From Candidatus Azobacteroides sp. (lineage in GTDB: Bacteria > Bacteroidota > Bacteroidia > Bacteroidales > WRGA01): a stretch of 64,000 nt of DNA. Both the position numbers and the translations under genes were made by a program. Below, in pieces: positions 25,750 to 35,951 of the stretch. The stretch covers positions 35,109 to 99,108 of the forward strand of contig WRGA01000125.1 of the NCBI GenBank assembly GCA_009787405.1. The letters are read 5' to 3'. Below the pieces are notes generated by a model. It did no database searches and was not told the origin of the DNA. It saw nothing but the letters and a program-made list of their open reading frames with translations. The stretch's first letter is position 1. Each line of letters begins with the position of its first letter.

Positions 25750-25790
25750 CCCCCACCCCACCTTTAACTCTTAATTCTTAACTCTTAACT

Positions 25791-26678
25791 TCAAAGCGTT
25801 CCGCTTCGGGCGATTACGTCTGCGTTTATTTTTTTCACCAATCCTTGAAGAACGGTTCCCGGACCGATTTCGATAAATTCGGATGCTCCGTCGGCTATCA
25901 TGTTTTGAACACTTTGCGTCCAACGAACGGGTGACGTCAACTGTGCGATCAGATTGGCTTTGATGGTCTCCGGATCCGTTTCGGGACGGGCATTTACATT
26001 TTGATAAACGGGACAAACCGGTTGTTTGAACGTGGTTTTTTTGATCGCTTCGGCCAATTCTTCTTCCGCCGGTTTCATCAACGGAGAATGAAATGCGCCG
26101 CCCACCTTCAGTTTCAGCGCTCGTTTTGCGCCGGCTGCCGATAATTTTTCGCAAGCGATGTCTATTCCTTTTTCCGAACCGGAAATAACGATCTGGCCGG
26201 GACAGTTGTAATTGGCGGGTACCACGACTTCATCTATGGAAGCGCAAATTTCTTCCACTTTTTCATCGGGTAAATTCAATACGGCCGCCATCGTCGAAGG
26301 GGTGGCTTCGCATGCTTTTTGCATGGCGCGGGCGCGGGCGGAAACCAATTTTAACCCGTCTTCAAATGACAAAGCGTCTGCCGCAACCAATGCCGAAAAT
26401 TCGCCTAAGGAATGTCCCGCCACCATATCCGGCCGGAATGCGTCGCCCATGGCTTTCGCCAAAATGACGGAGTGCAAAAAAATGGCCGGCTGAGTGACTT
26501 TGGTTTGCCGGAGATCTTCATCCGTTCCGTCAAAGATTAAATCGGTGATCCGGAATCCGAGTATATCGTTTGCTTTTTCAAACAATTCTTTCGCCTGCGG
26601 TACAGTATCATACAAATCTTTCCCCATACCGACGAACTGTGCTCCTTGTCCGGGAAATACATACGCTTTTTTGCTCAT
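25791..26678 (-). CDS. fabD: Malonyl-CoA:ACP transacylase
   Basis: 'AYVFPGQGAQFVGMGKDLYD', 'VAGHSLGEFSALVAADAL'; start at MSKKAYVFPGQG. Confidence 0.95.
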   Translation of the reverse strand: MSKKAYVFPGQGAQFVGMGKDLYDTVPQAKELFEKANDILGFRITDLIFDGTDEDLRQTKVTQPAIFLHSVILAKAMGDAFRPDMVAGHSLGEFSALVAADALSFEDGLKLVSARARAMQKACEATPSTMAAVLNLPDEKVEEICASIDEVVVPANYNCPGQIVISGSEKGIDIACEKLSAAGAKRALKLKVGGAFHSPLMKPAEEELAEAIKKTTFKQPVCPVYQNVNARPETDPETIKANLIAQLTSPVRWTQSVQNMIADGASEFIEIGPGTVLQGLVKKINADVIARSGTL

Positions 26679-26706
26679 CTTATTTTTTTGAATTAAAAAC
26701 CGGGTG

Positions 26707-26714
26707 CAAAGGTA
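26707..26714 (-). promoter_or_regulatory. Bacteroidetes -7 element upstream of fabD
   Basis: TACCTTTG on minus strand, ~30 nt upstream of the start codon. Confidence 0.5.
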
Positions 26715-26727
26715 GTAAAAATAAAAC

Positions 26728-26762
26728 AAAGAGGCTGCCTCCTTTCGAGGCAGCCTCTTTTA
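26728..26762 (-). terminator. Bidirectional-looking intrinsic terminator downstream of susD-like gene
   Basis: AAAGAGGCTGCCTC-CTTTC-GAGGCAGCCTCTTT. Confidence 0.8.
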
Positions 26763-26799
26763 GTTTGTCCGGTATTTGTAAAAATGATGATGATTAAAG

Positions 26800-28353
26800 T
26801 TATCGTGTTCCACCGGCCCACCAAACTTTTTCGGTATAGACATATTGTCCCTTGTCGCCGTAAGCCTCTTTTACATTCAAATTAGCCGAAACATCAGAAG
26901 TTCCATATGAATACCTTAATGGAAATTTCGTACTATTCAGAGGATTATCTAATTGAATGAAGGATGCTTCTCCCAATGCTTGAAGACGGCGGTAGTCATT
27001 GTAAACTTCCAAAACTTCTCCGTTGGCACCATACAATCCGAGGTATTTTTGAATCATTGTTTCTCGCAACGGATTAGCGTCAAACAACGGTTTTACCGAA
27101 TCATCGAAATAATCTTCGGCTACTTGCGGATCATCTAACGTTGTCTCAGCTTCAATACCTCCGTAATTCAATAATAAAGGAGAATTAACGGCTGCATGAA
27201 TAGAATTGGCCAAGTTAGCAAAAGCAGCGGTTATTGCTTCCTTAAGAGCAACTTCGGCGTCACTTATTCTATTTAAACGACATAAAGCTTCCGCTTCGAT
27301 AAATTTAAGTTCATGATAACTGATTAAGTGTGTCGGAGCAGTTTGAGCTCCTACAATAACAGACATGTCATAATGATCCTGCAACTCTATCGGGTTTCCG
27401 TTAGGAGCTGCATTTATTTCGGCAGGATCCGTAATTTGTTCCCAATCGGGAATCATATATAATTCTGCGGCTCTCGGATCGTTACGGCTCACCAATTTAT
27501 TCAAGAAACTTTGACTTGCCCCCAAATAATCCCTATCTGCATAAAGCGAGAAATAAGGATTGGATGCATTGGCTCCGTCATACAAATTATATTTTAATTC
27601 CTCGTCGGGAGATGCAAAAGACTTGGAAATATACGTTAAAATATTATTCAAATCTTGTGTTCTATTCGCGCTTCGATAAAGCAACCGCATTGTGTATCGC
27701 GCTTTTAATGCATAAGCTGCTTTAATCCAAGAATTACTCGATCCTTTATAAATGACATCTTGATTTCCCAATGTATTGTCTGCGCCCTGCAAATTCGAAA
27801 TTGCCTCATCCAAATAGCTCATGACATCTTTATAAATATCTTCTTGTTTATCCAATTTAGGCTGTTTGGTCAAATTAAGATCGCCGGCTTCGGAAAACGG
27901 AGTATCACCGAATAAATCCGTCAATACCGCTGCATTATAAGCCAACATGATTTGTGCCACTCCGAGGGTACTTTTTTTCTCTGTCTCACTACCACCTTCC
28001 GAACATTTCGAAATGACAATTTTTGCATTTTGAATATTGGTATATGCAGCATTCCACTGGTTATTATAGGTACTCGAACTTGAGGGGCTCACATTACGAA
28101 TTTCAGCGCTGTACATTTGACCAAAGACCCCTACTTCATGTTCGATGTACATAGACGCATAAAATGATAAATCCGCACCGACCACATTAAATGCCGTGGA
28201 TGTCAATATCTCGGTAACAATAAATTTAGCATCGACATCTTGAGGATGATTTTTATCTTCATTAATCTTATCCATCTTATCTTCCGTGCAAGATACGATG
28301 AAAAAAGAAAACAGAACGAACGATAAACCCAATAAAAAACTATATTTTTTCAT
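26800..28353 (-). CDS. SusD/RagB-like outer-membrane lipoprotein (SusD-like_2 type)
   Basis: Lipobox 'FFIVSC'; 'MLAYNAAVLTDLFGDTPFSEAGD'; next to SusC-like gene. Confidence 0.9.
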   Translation of the reverse strand: MKKYSFLLGLSFVLFSFFIVSCTEDKMDKINEDKNHPQDVDAKFIVTEILTSTAFNVVGADLSFYASMYIEHEVGVFGQMYSAEIRNVSPSSSSTYNNQWNAAYTNIQNAKIVISKCSEGGSETEKKSTLGVAQIMLAYNAAVLTDLFGDTPFSEAGDLNLTKQPKLDKQEDIYKDVMSYLDEAISNLQGADNTLGNQDVIYKGSSNSWIKAAYALKARYTMRLLYRSANRTQDLNNILTYISKSFASPDEELKYNLYDGANASNPYFSLYADRDYLGASQSFLNKLVSRNDPRAAELYMIPDWEQITDPAEINAAPNGNPIELQDHYDMSVIVGAQTAPTHLISYHELKFIEAEALCRLNRISDAEVALKEAITAAFANLANSIHAAVNSPLLLNYGGIEAETTLDDPQVAEDYFDDSVKPLFDANPLRETMIQKYLGLYGANGEVLEVYNDYRRLQALGEASFIQLDNPLNSTKFPLRYSYGTSDVSANLNVKEAYGDKGQYVYTEKVWWAGGTR

Positions 28354-28367
28354 ACTTTTAATCGATT

Positions 28368-31300
28368 TTAAAATTTAACTGTAAGTCCTAACCCATAACT
28401 TGATGTCTGAGGTAATGAAAAACGCTCAAAAGCGCCGCTCATATTATCATTTCCTTGGCTTGACTCCGGATCAAGATAAGGATAATTCGTCCAAATTAAG
28501 ATGTTACGGGCAAATGCACTGGCGGTCAGTTCAAGCCATGATCTTTTAAACACCGGATAAGATACCGATAGCTCTCTCATTTTAATAAATGAATTTTTGA
28601 AAATAAATGATTCGTCAATGTCATTAATTCTTGTATAATATTTTTGATGTGCATTAGCTCCTTGAACTACTATATCATTCGTAACATATTCGGGATTTTC
28701 GTCTGTTCCGATATTTTTCACCCCGTTTACAATCAAAGGAGTTTCACGGTTTTCCGTATTTTTCCCCACACCATAATAGTCTAACATCTGGGCAGTCCCC
28801 CCATACATGTGACCGCCTTGTTTCCATTCAAATACAGCATTGAGCGTGAATTTAAATAATTTTAACGTTGTATTGGCACCCAATATAAAGTCGGGGGATA
28901 CTGAACCTATCACTTTATCTTCTCCGGCCATTGGTAACCCGTCCTCATCTACAACAATACGACCTTTATTATCCCTCAAATAAGAAGCACCGTATATTAC
29001 CGGAAATTTATCTCCGATCCCTGCGCGAACTTGAGGAATAACAAATCCTCCCAAATATATGCTTTCTACGCCGGGAGCCAGTTCGTCAACATAATTATCC
29101 ACTTTACTCCAATTAAAGCCTAAAGACCAATCTACGTTTTTCGTTCTCACCGGATTAACGGTCAACGTTATTTCATGTGAATTGGTATGAATTTTACCAC
29201 CGTTGGTTCTTAAATACCAAGAGCCTGTCGACCCTGCCAAAGGCACGTCAAAGATTTGATCCTTCACATTCTGCCGGGAATAGGTGTAGCTCAATGTAAT
29301 CAAATTACGGAAAAAATTAACATCAAAGCCTAATTCATACGACTTCGTATTTTGAGGTTTCATATCCCGATCATAAACCACTACGTAAGGAGTAAATGCA
29401 CTCACCCCATTAACCGGATAAACAATCGGAGCATCAGCCCAAAGGCCGCCGTCATAGTTAGGTTTCACAAAAAAGTTTGCATAATAATTTCCGGCCTGGC
29501 CGACATGTGCGTAGGATGCACGAAGTTTCGCATAATTCAATACATCCAAACCTTTCAATCCGTCCAATTCCGTCAAAATGAACCCTAAAGACACCGACGG
29601 ATAGAAGAAACTCCGATGACCTCTCGGCATAGTGGATACATAATCCTGGCGACCGGTCGCATTCAAATAAAGCATGTTTTTATAATCAAAAGACAAACTG
29701 CCGAAAAATCCGACTGTTCTTTCACTGTCTTGACTTTCATCACTCTCCTGCGTTACGGTATTATTGAGATGATTCCATCCGGGAAAGTTGTATTGTTTCC
29801 CGTACTGGCGATAATATTTGAAATTCTCTTGATTAACTTCATTTCCCAAAATTGCATTAAAGCTGCAATCTTCATTAATTTTCCAATCATAGGTGGCCGT
29901 CAACAATGAATTGAAAACATTTTTGGTCACCCCGGTATTTTGAATCTCTCCGGTCTTTCCTGAATGCCCGTAAGCCCAAATATCTTGATAATGTGTCGTA
30001 TAAGTATCGTCACCTATCTGGTATTTCACATTAAGTTTATGATTTTCTGCCAATTGGGTAAAATAATTTGCATATATATTACCGTAAAAACGATTCGTTT
30101 TTTCGGTAAACTTTTCATTCTGAACCAGCCAAGGTGCATAATCAAATCCGCTAATAGCTCGATATGCGTTTTGGCTATAGGGATCGTCGGCATACGACGC
30201 TGGAATTCCCATCAAGTCATAAGAAACAGGAGCCCCGTAAACAGTGGCTACCACTCCGTCATTGGCCGTAGGCATCTTTTTAATGGAAGTATTAATATAA
30301 GTGCCGATAAAGCCGGATTTCCAATGATCATCGAGTTTCGTTTCCGCACCGATCTTACCAAGGTAGCGATCCATTCCGGTAGTCGGAATGATACCCGTTT
30401 GATGGGTATTTCCGAGAGAAACCGAATAAGTTGTATTGTCAGTGGCTTGACTAACATTTAATGAATTATTGTAAGTAAACCCTGTATTAAAAAAAGCTTT
30501 GATATTATCATAGGTTTGAGGACGCACCCATGGATCTAATCCCGCATTTTCCCTTTGCGGTACATAATACATTCCCGGATGTCCGTTATTGTTTCCTCCA
30601 TATGTCGGGTCATTCGGCAAATCGCTGATCTTCGGGCCCCAAGAAGATGATGTGACCGGTGCAAAAACAGCTTGACCACGTCCGGAGTTATAAGTTCCTT
30701 GTGCATAAGTTTGTTGCAAGTCGGGATAGCGGGATATCACATCCCAACCCACATTCGTATTGTATGTAACCTGTGGTTTTCCTTTGGCTAAACCCTTCCC
30801 GCTTTTTGTCGTAATAACAATCACCCCGTTAGATGCTCTGATCCCATACAAAGCGGCAGCAGCTTGTCCTTTCAATATAGATATGGATTCAATGTCATTC
30901 GGATCAATATCTACCCCTCTGTTCGCATAATCGGGACCGACGACTCCTCCGTTTCCGAATTCACCATAGTCAGAGGTAAGATCCGCAGTGGAAGCCACCG
31001 GCATACCATCAATCACATACAAAGGTGTATTACTCTCGGTAAATGACCGCGCTCCACGAATAATTATTTGAGAAGATGCTCCCGGCATACCACTGGACGA
31101 TTTGATATCGATACCGGAGGTTTTTCCTTGTAAAGCTCCCGCCAAACTGGAATTCGCAGCTTGCGTCAACTCATCAGAATTCACCGTTTGTTGAGCATAT
31201 CCGAGTGCCTTTTTTTCACGAGTAATTCCCATTGCTGTTACAACAACTTCATCCAGATCTCTAGCCGAACTTTGCAACACTACTTTCAAATTACTTCCGA

Positions 31301-31547
31301 CAGCCACTTCTTTACTGATCATTCCGATGTAATTAACAACCAACGTATGATTGCCGGCCGGAACATTTATATTAAAATGTCCGTTTACATCGGTTACCGT
31401 ACCGACAGAGGTGTTTTTCACCAATACCGATGCCCCGATAACAGGGTCTCCGTTCTCATCTACAACTGTTCCACTCGAACCGGTTTGGGCATTCGCCCAT
31501 ACCCAACCGAATAGAAAGAAGGCTGATAGTATTACAAATTTTTTCAT
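28368..31547 (-). CDS. SusC/RagA-like TonB-linked outer-membrane transporter
   Basis: Carboxypeptidase-like regulatory domain 'GTVVDENGDPVIGASVLVKNTSVGTVTDVNGHF', plug 'LDEVVVTAMGITREKKALGYA', 'ILKGQAAAALYGIRASNGVIVITTKSG'. Confidence 0.95.
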   Translation of the reverse strand: MKKFVILSAFFLFGWVWANAQTGSSGTVVDENGDPVIGASVLVKNTSVGTVTDVNGHFNINVPAGNHTLVVNYIGMISKEVAVGSNLKVVLQSSARDLDEVVVTAMGITREKKALGYAQQTVNSDELTQAANSSLAGALQGKTSGIDIKSSSGMPGASSQIIIRGARSFTESNTPLYVIDGMPVASTADLTSDYGEFGNGGVVGPDYANRGVDIDPNDIESISILKGQAAAALYGIRASNGVIVITTKSGKGLAKGKPQVTYNTNVGWDVISRYPDLQQTYAQGTYNSGRGQAVFAPVTSSSWGPKISDLPNDPTYGGNNNGHPGMYYVPQRENAGLDPWVRPQTYDNIKAFFNTGFTYNNSLNVSQATDNTTYSVSLGNTHQTGIIPTTGMDRYLGKIGAETKLDDHWKSGFIGTYINTSIKKMPTANDGVVATVYGAPVSYDLMGIPASYADDPYSQNAYRAISGFDYAPWLVQNEKFTEKTNRFYGNIYANYFTQLAENHKLNVKYQIGDDTYTTHYQDIWAYGHSGKTGEIQNTGVTKNVFNSLLTATYDWKINEDCSFNAILGNEVNQENFKYYRQYGKQYNFPGWNHLNNTVTQESDESQDSERTVGFFGSLSFDYKNMLYLNATGRQDYVSTMPRGHRSFFYPSVSLGFILTELDGLKGLDVLNYAKLRASYAHVGQAGNYYANFFVKPNYDGGLWADAPIVYPVNGVSAFTPYVVVYDRDMKPQNTKSYELGFDVNFFRNLITLSYTYSRQNVKDQIFDVPLAGSTGSWYLRTNGGKIHTNSHEITLTVNPVRTKNVDWSLGFNWSKVDNYVDELAPGVESIYLGGFVIPQVRAGIGDKFPVIYGASYLRDNKGRIVVDEDGLPMAGEDKVIGSVSPDFILGANTTLKLFKFTLNAVFEWKQGGHMYGGTAQMLDYYGVGKNTENRETPLIVNGVKNIGTDENPEYVTNDIVVQGANAHQKYYTRINDIDESFIFKNSFIKMRELSVSYPVFKRSWLELTASAFARNILIWTNYPYLDPESSQGNDNMSGAFERFSLPQTSSYGLGLTVKF

Positions 31548-31924
31548 AAATTTGACTAAAAATTAACTAATGATTACTATTTACTATAAACTCTTTACAC
31601 AAATGTAACAATATTCTGCAAAACAACATGATAATATCGGCTGTTTTTGATAAATACCTCACAATTTGTAAGCAAAACGCCCATTTTACAGCACATTGTA
31701 CGAATACTTTCTCACACCCGAAAAATACCTGAAAATAAATTAACAATTTAATAATCAATCAATTAACGATATGCATTTCGGATATTCCGAATATTAAAAA
31801 ATGCAAACAAATTAAATCGAAAAGAGGAATATATATCTTTTTTAACTTCATTTTCTAATAAAATGACATTGATCATCAAATTTCAAATGAATAGATTTCC
31901 GGCATTTTTTTTACAATAACTTTG

Positions 31925-31980
31925 AAACGAGTAGACGAGTTTCGGGTGCCACAAAGCCGGACTCATTTACTTGTCTTTTA
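31925..31980 (+). repeat. Second dispersed intergenic motif, copy 1
   Basis: AACGAGTAGACGAGTTTCGGGTGCCACAAAGCCGGACTCATTTACTTGTCTTTTA; aligns with the reverse complement of 42891-42966. Confidence 0.5.
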
Positions 31981-32124
31981 TCCTCATTCCGGCTGTTCTG
32001 TGGATTTCTTTGTGGAAGAGGAAGGTTGTTTTGAAAAATGACTTTTAAGAAATGTATCCGGCTAACTATCAAATCAATAAAAATACGACTGAATTTTAAT
32101 CGGTCAATAGTGAAAGATTTTGAG

Positions 32125-32132
32125 TATCTTTG
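32125..32132 (+). promoter_or_regulatory. Bacteroidetes -7 element upstream of lgt
   Basis: TATCTTTG; no clear -33 partner seen. Confidence 0.4.
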
Positions 32133-32242
32133 CCACACAATATTCCGGTACGTGAAATCTGCATGAATTTAATCTCGAAACAACATTTTGCCGGGTCATC
32201 TGATTTGTAAATCGTAAATTGTCAACTTGTAAATAATATTTT

Positions 32243-33106
32243 ATGCTTTCTTATATTACCTGGACTGCCGATCCGGCCATACTCTCTGTTTTCGGGCGCG
32301 AAATCCGCTGGTACGGACTGTTCTTTGCCATCGGTTTTTTAATCGGGTATAAGATGATCGAATACATGTTCAAAAAAGAACAAGTTCCGCCGGCCTGGGC
32401 CGATAAATTATTTATTTACGTCATCATTGCAACCGTTATCGGTTCTCGTTTGGGGCATTGTCTTTTTTACGACTTTGAATCGTACATAAGAAATCCGATC
32501 GAAATCTTTAAAATATGGAAGGGAGGATTGGCCAGCCACGGCGGAACGATCGGGGTCATTATCGGCGTATGGCTGTATTCCCGCAATGTGACGAAACGAA
32601 GCATGTTGTGGACATTGGATCGGCTGGTGGTTCCTACGGCATTGGTCGCTTCGCTTATCCGTCTGGGGAATCTGATGAATCACGAAATCTATGGTTATCC
32701 GACCGATGTTCCCTGGGCTTTCAAATTTATTACCAACATTCACGAATATCAAACGGGAGCGCCGCCGATTTTTTCGGAACCGTCCCATCCCACTCAAATA
32801 TATGAAGCTTCGGTTTATTTTTTAACTTTTATTTTATTGGTATATTTATATTTTAAAACCGGCGCCAAAGAAAGATCAGGATTGATTTTCGGCATTTTCC
32901 TGACGCTGGTGTTCCTCTCCCGTTTTTTTATCGAATTTATCAAACTCGATCAGGAAGCATTCGAAGAAGGAATGATTCTCAACATGGGACAATTGTTGAG
33001 CATTCCGTTTATCATCGCCGGTATTTATTTTATGTGTCGCGGACTGACAAATAAAGCCGGAACGGCGACTCCTCCAAAGACTGCTCCGGGAAGTAAAAAG
33101 AAATAG
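32243..33106 (+). CDS. lgt: Prolipoprotein diacylglyceryl transferase
   Basis: 'IRWYGLFFAIGFLIGY', 'GGLASHGGTIGVIIG', 'RLGNLMNHEIYG', 'HPTQIYEA'. Confidence 0.95.
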   Translation: MLSYITWTADPAILSVFGREIRWYGLFFAIGFLIGYKMIEYMFKKEQVPPAWADKLFIYVIIATVIGSRLGHCLFYDFESYIRNPIEIFKIWKGGLASHGGTIGVIIGVWLYSRNVTKRSMLWTLDRLVVPTALVASLIRLGNLMNHEIYGYPTDVPWAFKFITNIHEYQTGAPPIFSEPSHPTQIYEASVYFLTFILLVYLYFKTGAKERSGLIFGIFLTLVFLSRFFIEFIKLDQEAFEEGMILNMGQLLSIPFIIAGIYFMCRGLTNKAGTATPPKTAPGSKKK

Positions 33107-33128
33107 TCGTTCATTTATAAATCGGTCA

Positions 33129-34316
33129 ATGTTTAAACCTGTCTCCATATCCGATCATATTTATTATGTGGGTGTCAATGATCGCACCAAGCATTTATTC
33201 GAAGCATTATGGCCGTTGCCGTCGGGTGTATCGTACAATTCTTACCTCATCGACGACGAGAAAGTGGTACTGATCGATACCGTCGATATTTGTTATTCGG
33301 ACATTTTCTTCAAAAAAATCGATCGGATATTAAGCGGTCGTTCCATCGATTATCTGATCATTAATCACATGGAACCCGACCATTCCGGATCGTTGCGTTT
33401 GTTGAAAAAGCTTTATCCCGGCATTCAAATCATCGGAAATAAAAAAACGTTCGAAATGGTAAAAGGTTTTTACGATGTCGACGGGCCTTTTCATGAAGTG
33501 AAAGACGGCGATGAATTGTCGTCGGGAAAACATACTTTGCGTTTCTATATGACCCCGATGGTGCATTGGCCCGAAACTATGATGACGTATGAAATTTCGA
33601 CCGAAACACTTTTTTCGGGAGATGCCTTCGGTTCGTTCGGCGCCCTCAACGGCGCTGTCATGGATAAAGATTTCAATGCCGATCCGTATTGGGACGAAAT
33701 GTACCGGTATTATGCCGACATCGTGGGAAAATACGGATCGCCGGTGCAAAAAGCGCTTCAAAAATTATCGGCTGTTCCCGTTAAAACGATCTGTTCCACA
33801 CACGGACCTGTATGGCAGGAGCATATCCCGCAGGTTATTTCGGTTTACGACAAACTCAGCCGTTATGAAGGGGAACCGGGTGTCGTGATCGCTTACGGGA
33901 GCATGTACGGCAACACCGAACAAACGGCCGAAGTCATTGCAAGCGAATTATCCGCTTGCGGCGTAAGGGATATTGTAATGCACAATGTGAGCAAAACCCA
34001 TCTCTCTTACATCATCAAAGACATATTCAAATACAACGGGATCCTTGTCGGCAGCCCGACCTACAGCAATGAATTGTTTCCCGGCATTCAATCGTTGCTG
34101 GATAAAATCGAGACGCGCGACATCAAAAATCGTTATTTCGGCTGTTTCGGATCGTTTGCATGGGCAGGTGCGGCAGTAAAACGCATGTCGCTTTTCGCAA
34201 AACACGTCGGGTGGGAAATGGTAGGCATCCCCGTGGAGCAGAAATTCACCCTGACGCCTGACAAATATGATGAATGTGTGGCATTGGCTCAAGCCATGGC
34301 GAAAAAAATTTTATGA
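33129..34316 (+). CDS. FprA family A-type flavoprotein (flavodiiron)
   Basis: Metallo-beta-lactamase-like 'LIINHMEPDHSGSL'; flavodoxin domain 'VIAYGSMYGNTEQTAEVIA'. Confidence 0.93.
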   Translation: MFKPVSISDHIYYVGVNDRTKHLFEALWPLPSGVSYNSYLIDDEKVVLIDTVDICYSDIFFKKIDRILSGRSIDYLIINHMEPDHSGSLRLLKKLYPGIQIIGNKKTFEMVKGFYDVDGPFHEVKDGDELSSGKHTLRFYMTPMVHWPETMMTYEISTETLFSGDAFGSFGALNGAVMDKDFNADPYWDEMYRYYADIVGKYGSPVQKALQKLSAVPVKTICSTHGPVWQEHIPQVISVYDKLSRYEGEPGVVIAYGSMYGNTEQTAEVIASELSACGVRDIVMHNVSKTHLSYIIKDIFKYNGILVGSPTYSNELFPGIQSLLDKIETRDIKNRYFGCFGSFAWAGAAVKRMSLFAKHVGWEMVGIPVEQKFTLTPDKYDECVALAQAMAKKIL

Positions 34317-35335
34317 ACGATATTTACATTCTCGGGATCGAATCATCGTGCGACGATACTTCCGCTGCCGTCATTAAAAATGATCTGTTGCTGTCGAATG
34401 TCATTGCCAATCAGGAAATCCATCAAAAATACGGGGGAGTCGTTCCCGAACTGGCATCGCGGGCGCATCAGCAGAATATTATTCCCGTGGTTCACGAAGC
34501 ATTGACCCGTGCGGGAATAACCAAAGACGACTTGAACGCCGTCGCCTTTACGAGAGGTCCCGGATTAATGGGTTCTTTGCTTGTCGGGACTTCTTTTGCC
34601 AAAGGATTGGCCTTGTCGCTGCAAATTCCGATGATTGACGTGAATCATTTACAGGCGCATGTCTTGGCGCATTTTATCCGGCAAAACGAAACGGATGCGC
34701 ATCAACCGGAATTTCCGTTTCTCTGCCTGTTGGTTTCGGGCGGCAATTCCCAGATTATATTGGTGGAAGCCCCCGATAAGATGAAAGTTATCGGGCAAAC
34801 CATCGATGACGCCGCGGGAGAAGCTTTCGACAAATGTGCGAAGGTGATGGGGTTGCCTTATCCCGGAGGGCCGGTGATCGACCGTTTGGCCAAAGAAGGA
34901 AATCCGGATGCTTTTAAATTCAGCAAACCGCAAATCGCAGGATATAATTACAGTTTCAGCGGCCTGAAAACTTCATTTTTATATTTATTGAAAAACCGGT
35001 TAAAAGAAGACGCTCAATTTATCGATGCACACAAAAATGATTTGTGCGCATCGCTGCAAGCCACCATTATAGATATTTTGATGAACAAACTGCGAAAAGC
35101 CGCCGATGATTTAAACATCAATCAGGTGGCCATTGCAGGAGGCGTATCGGCCAACTCGGCTTTGCGTAAAGCCTTTATCGATTACGGAGAAAAACATTTC
35201 CGGAAAATTTATATTCCGCCTTTCTCCTTCACGACCGACAATGCCGCCATGGTCGCCATCACCGGTTACTTCAAATATCTGAAAAAAGAATTTTGTCCGT
35301 TGGATGCCACAGCTTTCGCCAGGGTGGAAATATAG
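34313..35335 (+). CDS. tsaD: tRNA N6-adenosine threonylcarbamoyltransferase TsaD
   Basis: 'ILGIESSCDDTSAAVI', 'GPGLMGSLLVG', 'HLQAHVLAHF', 'AGGVSANSALR'; ATGA overlap with the preceding gene. Confidence 0.95.
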   Translation: MNDIYILGIESSCDDTSAAVIKNDLLLSNVIANQEIHQKYGGVVPELASRAHQQNIIPVVHEALTRAGITKDDLNAVAFTRGPGLMGSLLVGTSFAKGLALSLQIPMIDVNHLQAHVLAHFIRQNETDAHQPEFPFLCLLVSGGNSQIILVEAPDKMKVIGQTIDDAAGEAFDKCAKVMGLPYPGGPVIDRLAKEGNPDAFKFSKPQIAGYNYSFSGLKTSFLYLLKNRLKEDAQFIDAHKNDLCASLQATIIDILMNKLRKAADDLNINQVAIAGGVSANSALRKAFIDYGEKHFRKIYIPPFSFTTDNAAMVAITGYFKYLKKEFCPLDATAFARVEI

Positions 35336-35387
35336 TCCGACCGGGATAACATGCTCCTTTTAACCCTCATCGTGTCGGCACTTTCAA

Positions 35388-35430
35388 TAAAAAAACCGCC
35401 TGAAAGAATATTCTTTCAGGCGGTTTTTTA
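35388..35430 (+). terminator. Intrinsic terminator downstream of tsaD
   Basis: AAAAAACCGCCTGAAAGAAT-ATTCTTTCAGGCGGTTTTTT perfect 14-bp inverted repeat with flanking A/T tracts. Confidence 0.85.
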
Positions 35431-35522
35431 TTAGATCAAATCTTTCCGTCGATTATCCCCGATAATCCTCGGATAAAGATTTGATCTACGAACATAATAA
35501 ATTCCAATCTTCCGAAATCGTA

Positions 35523-35951
35523 TTATTCTTCCGAAGCAGTTTCTTCAGTAGAAACAGCTTCTTCACTATCTTCCGATTTCTCAGCCTTTTCATTGTTACC
35601 CTGAATCATTTGCATGGTTTTAGCCAAGTCTTTCAACACTTTATTCAATTCAGAGGTAACACTGTCGATTCGTTTTTGAATTTTTCCTTTGATGAAGAAA
35701 GGTACGGAGTAGTCATCAATATGCGGATCACGAACGCTGGAAAAGACTTTTCCGTCTTTTTCCAAATCGTCAAACCAATAAGAAATGGGCACTGCCAACA
35801 CTTCTGACACTCTTTCCAACACTTCCACCTTCATCGATCTGTTACGAATCATTTGATGCAGGCCTTGTTCCGTAATATTAATTCTACGGCAGAAATCTTT
35901 TATCACGATTCCCCTTTTTTCCAGTTCCGGTTTAATTTTATCGTAATTCAT
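35523..35951 (-). CDS. XRE-type helix-turn-helix regulator with acidic C-terminal tail
   Basis: 'IVIKDFCRRINITEQGLHQMIRNRSMKVEVLERVSEVLAVPISYWFDD'; tail 'NNEKAEKSEDSEEAVSTEETASEE'. Confidence 0.85.
   Translation of the reverse strand: MNYDKIKPELEKRGIVIKDFCRRINITEQGLHQMIRNRSMKVEVLERVSEVLAVPISYWFDDLEKDGKVFSSVRDPHIDDYSVPFFIKGKIQKRIDSVTSELNKVLKDLAKTMQMIQGNNEKAEKSEDSEEAVSTEETASEE

Noticed and set aside
31567-32138. Minus-strand ORFs 31567-31758 and 31911-32138
   Set aside because: Short, biased composition, overlapping promoter and repeat sequence; no motif
34274-34312. Upstream ATG for tsaD given in the ORF track
   Set aside because: The conserved TsaD N-terminus starts at MNDIYILGIESSCDD (34313), overlapping the flavoprotein stop as ATGA
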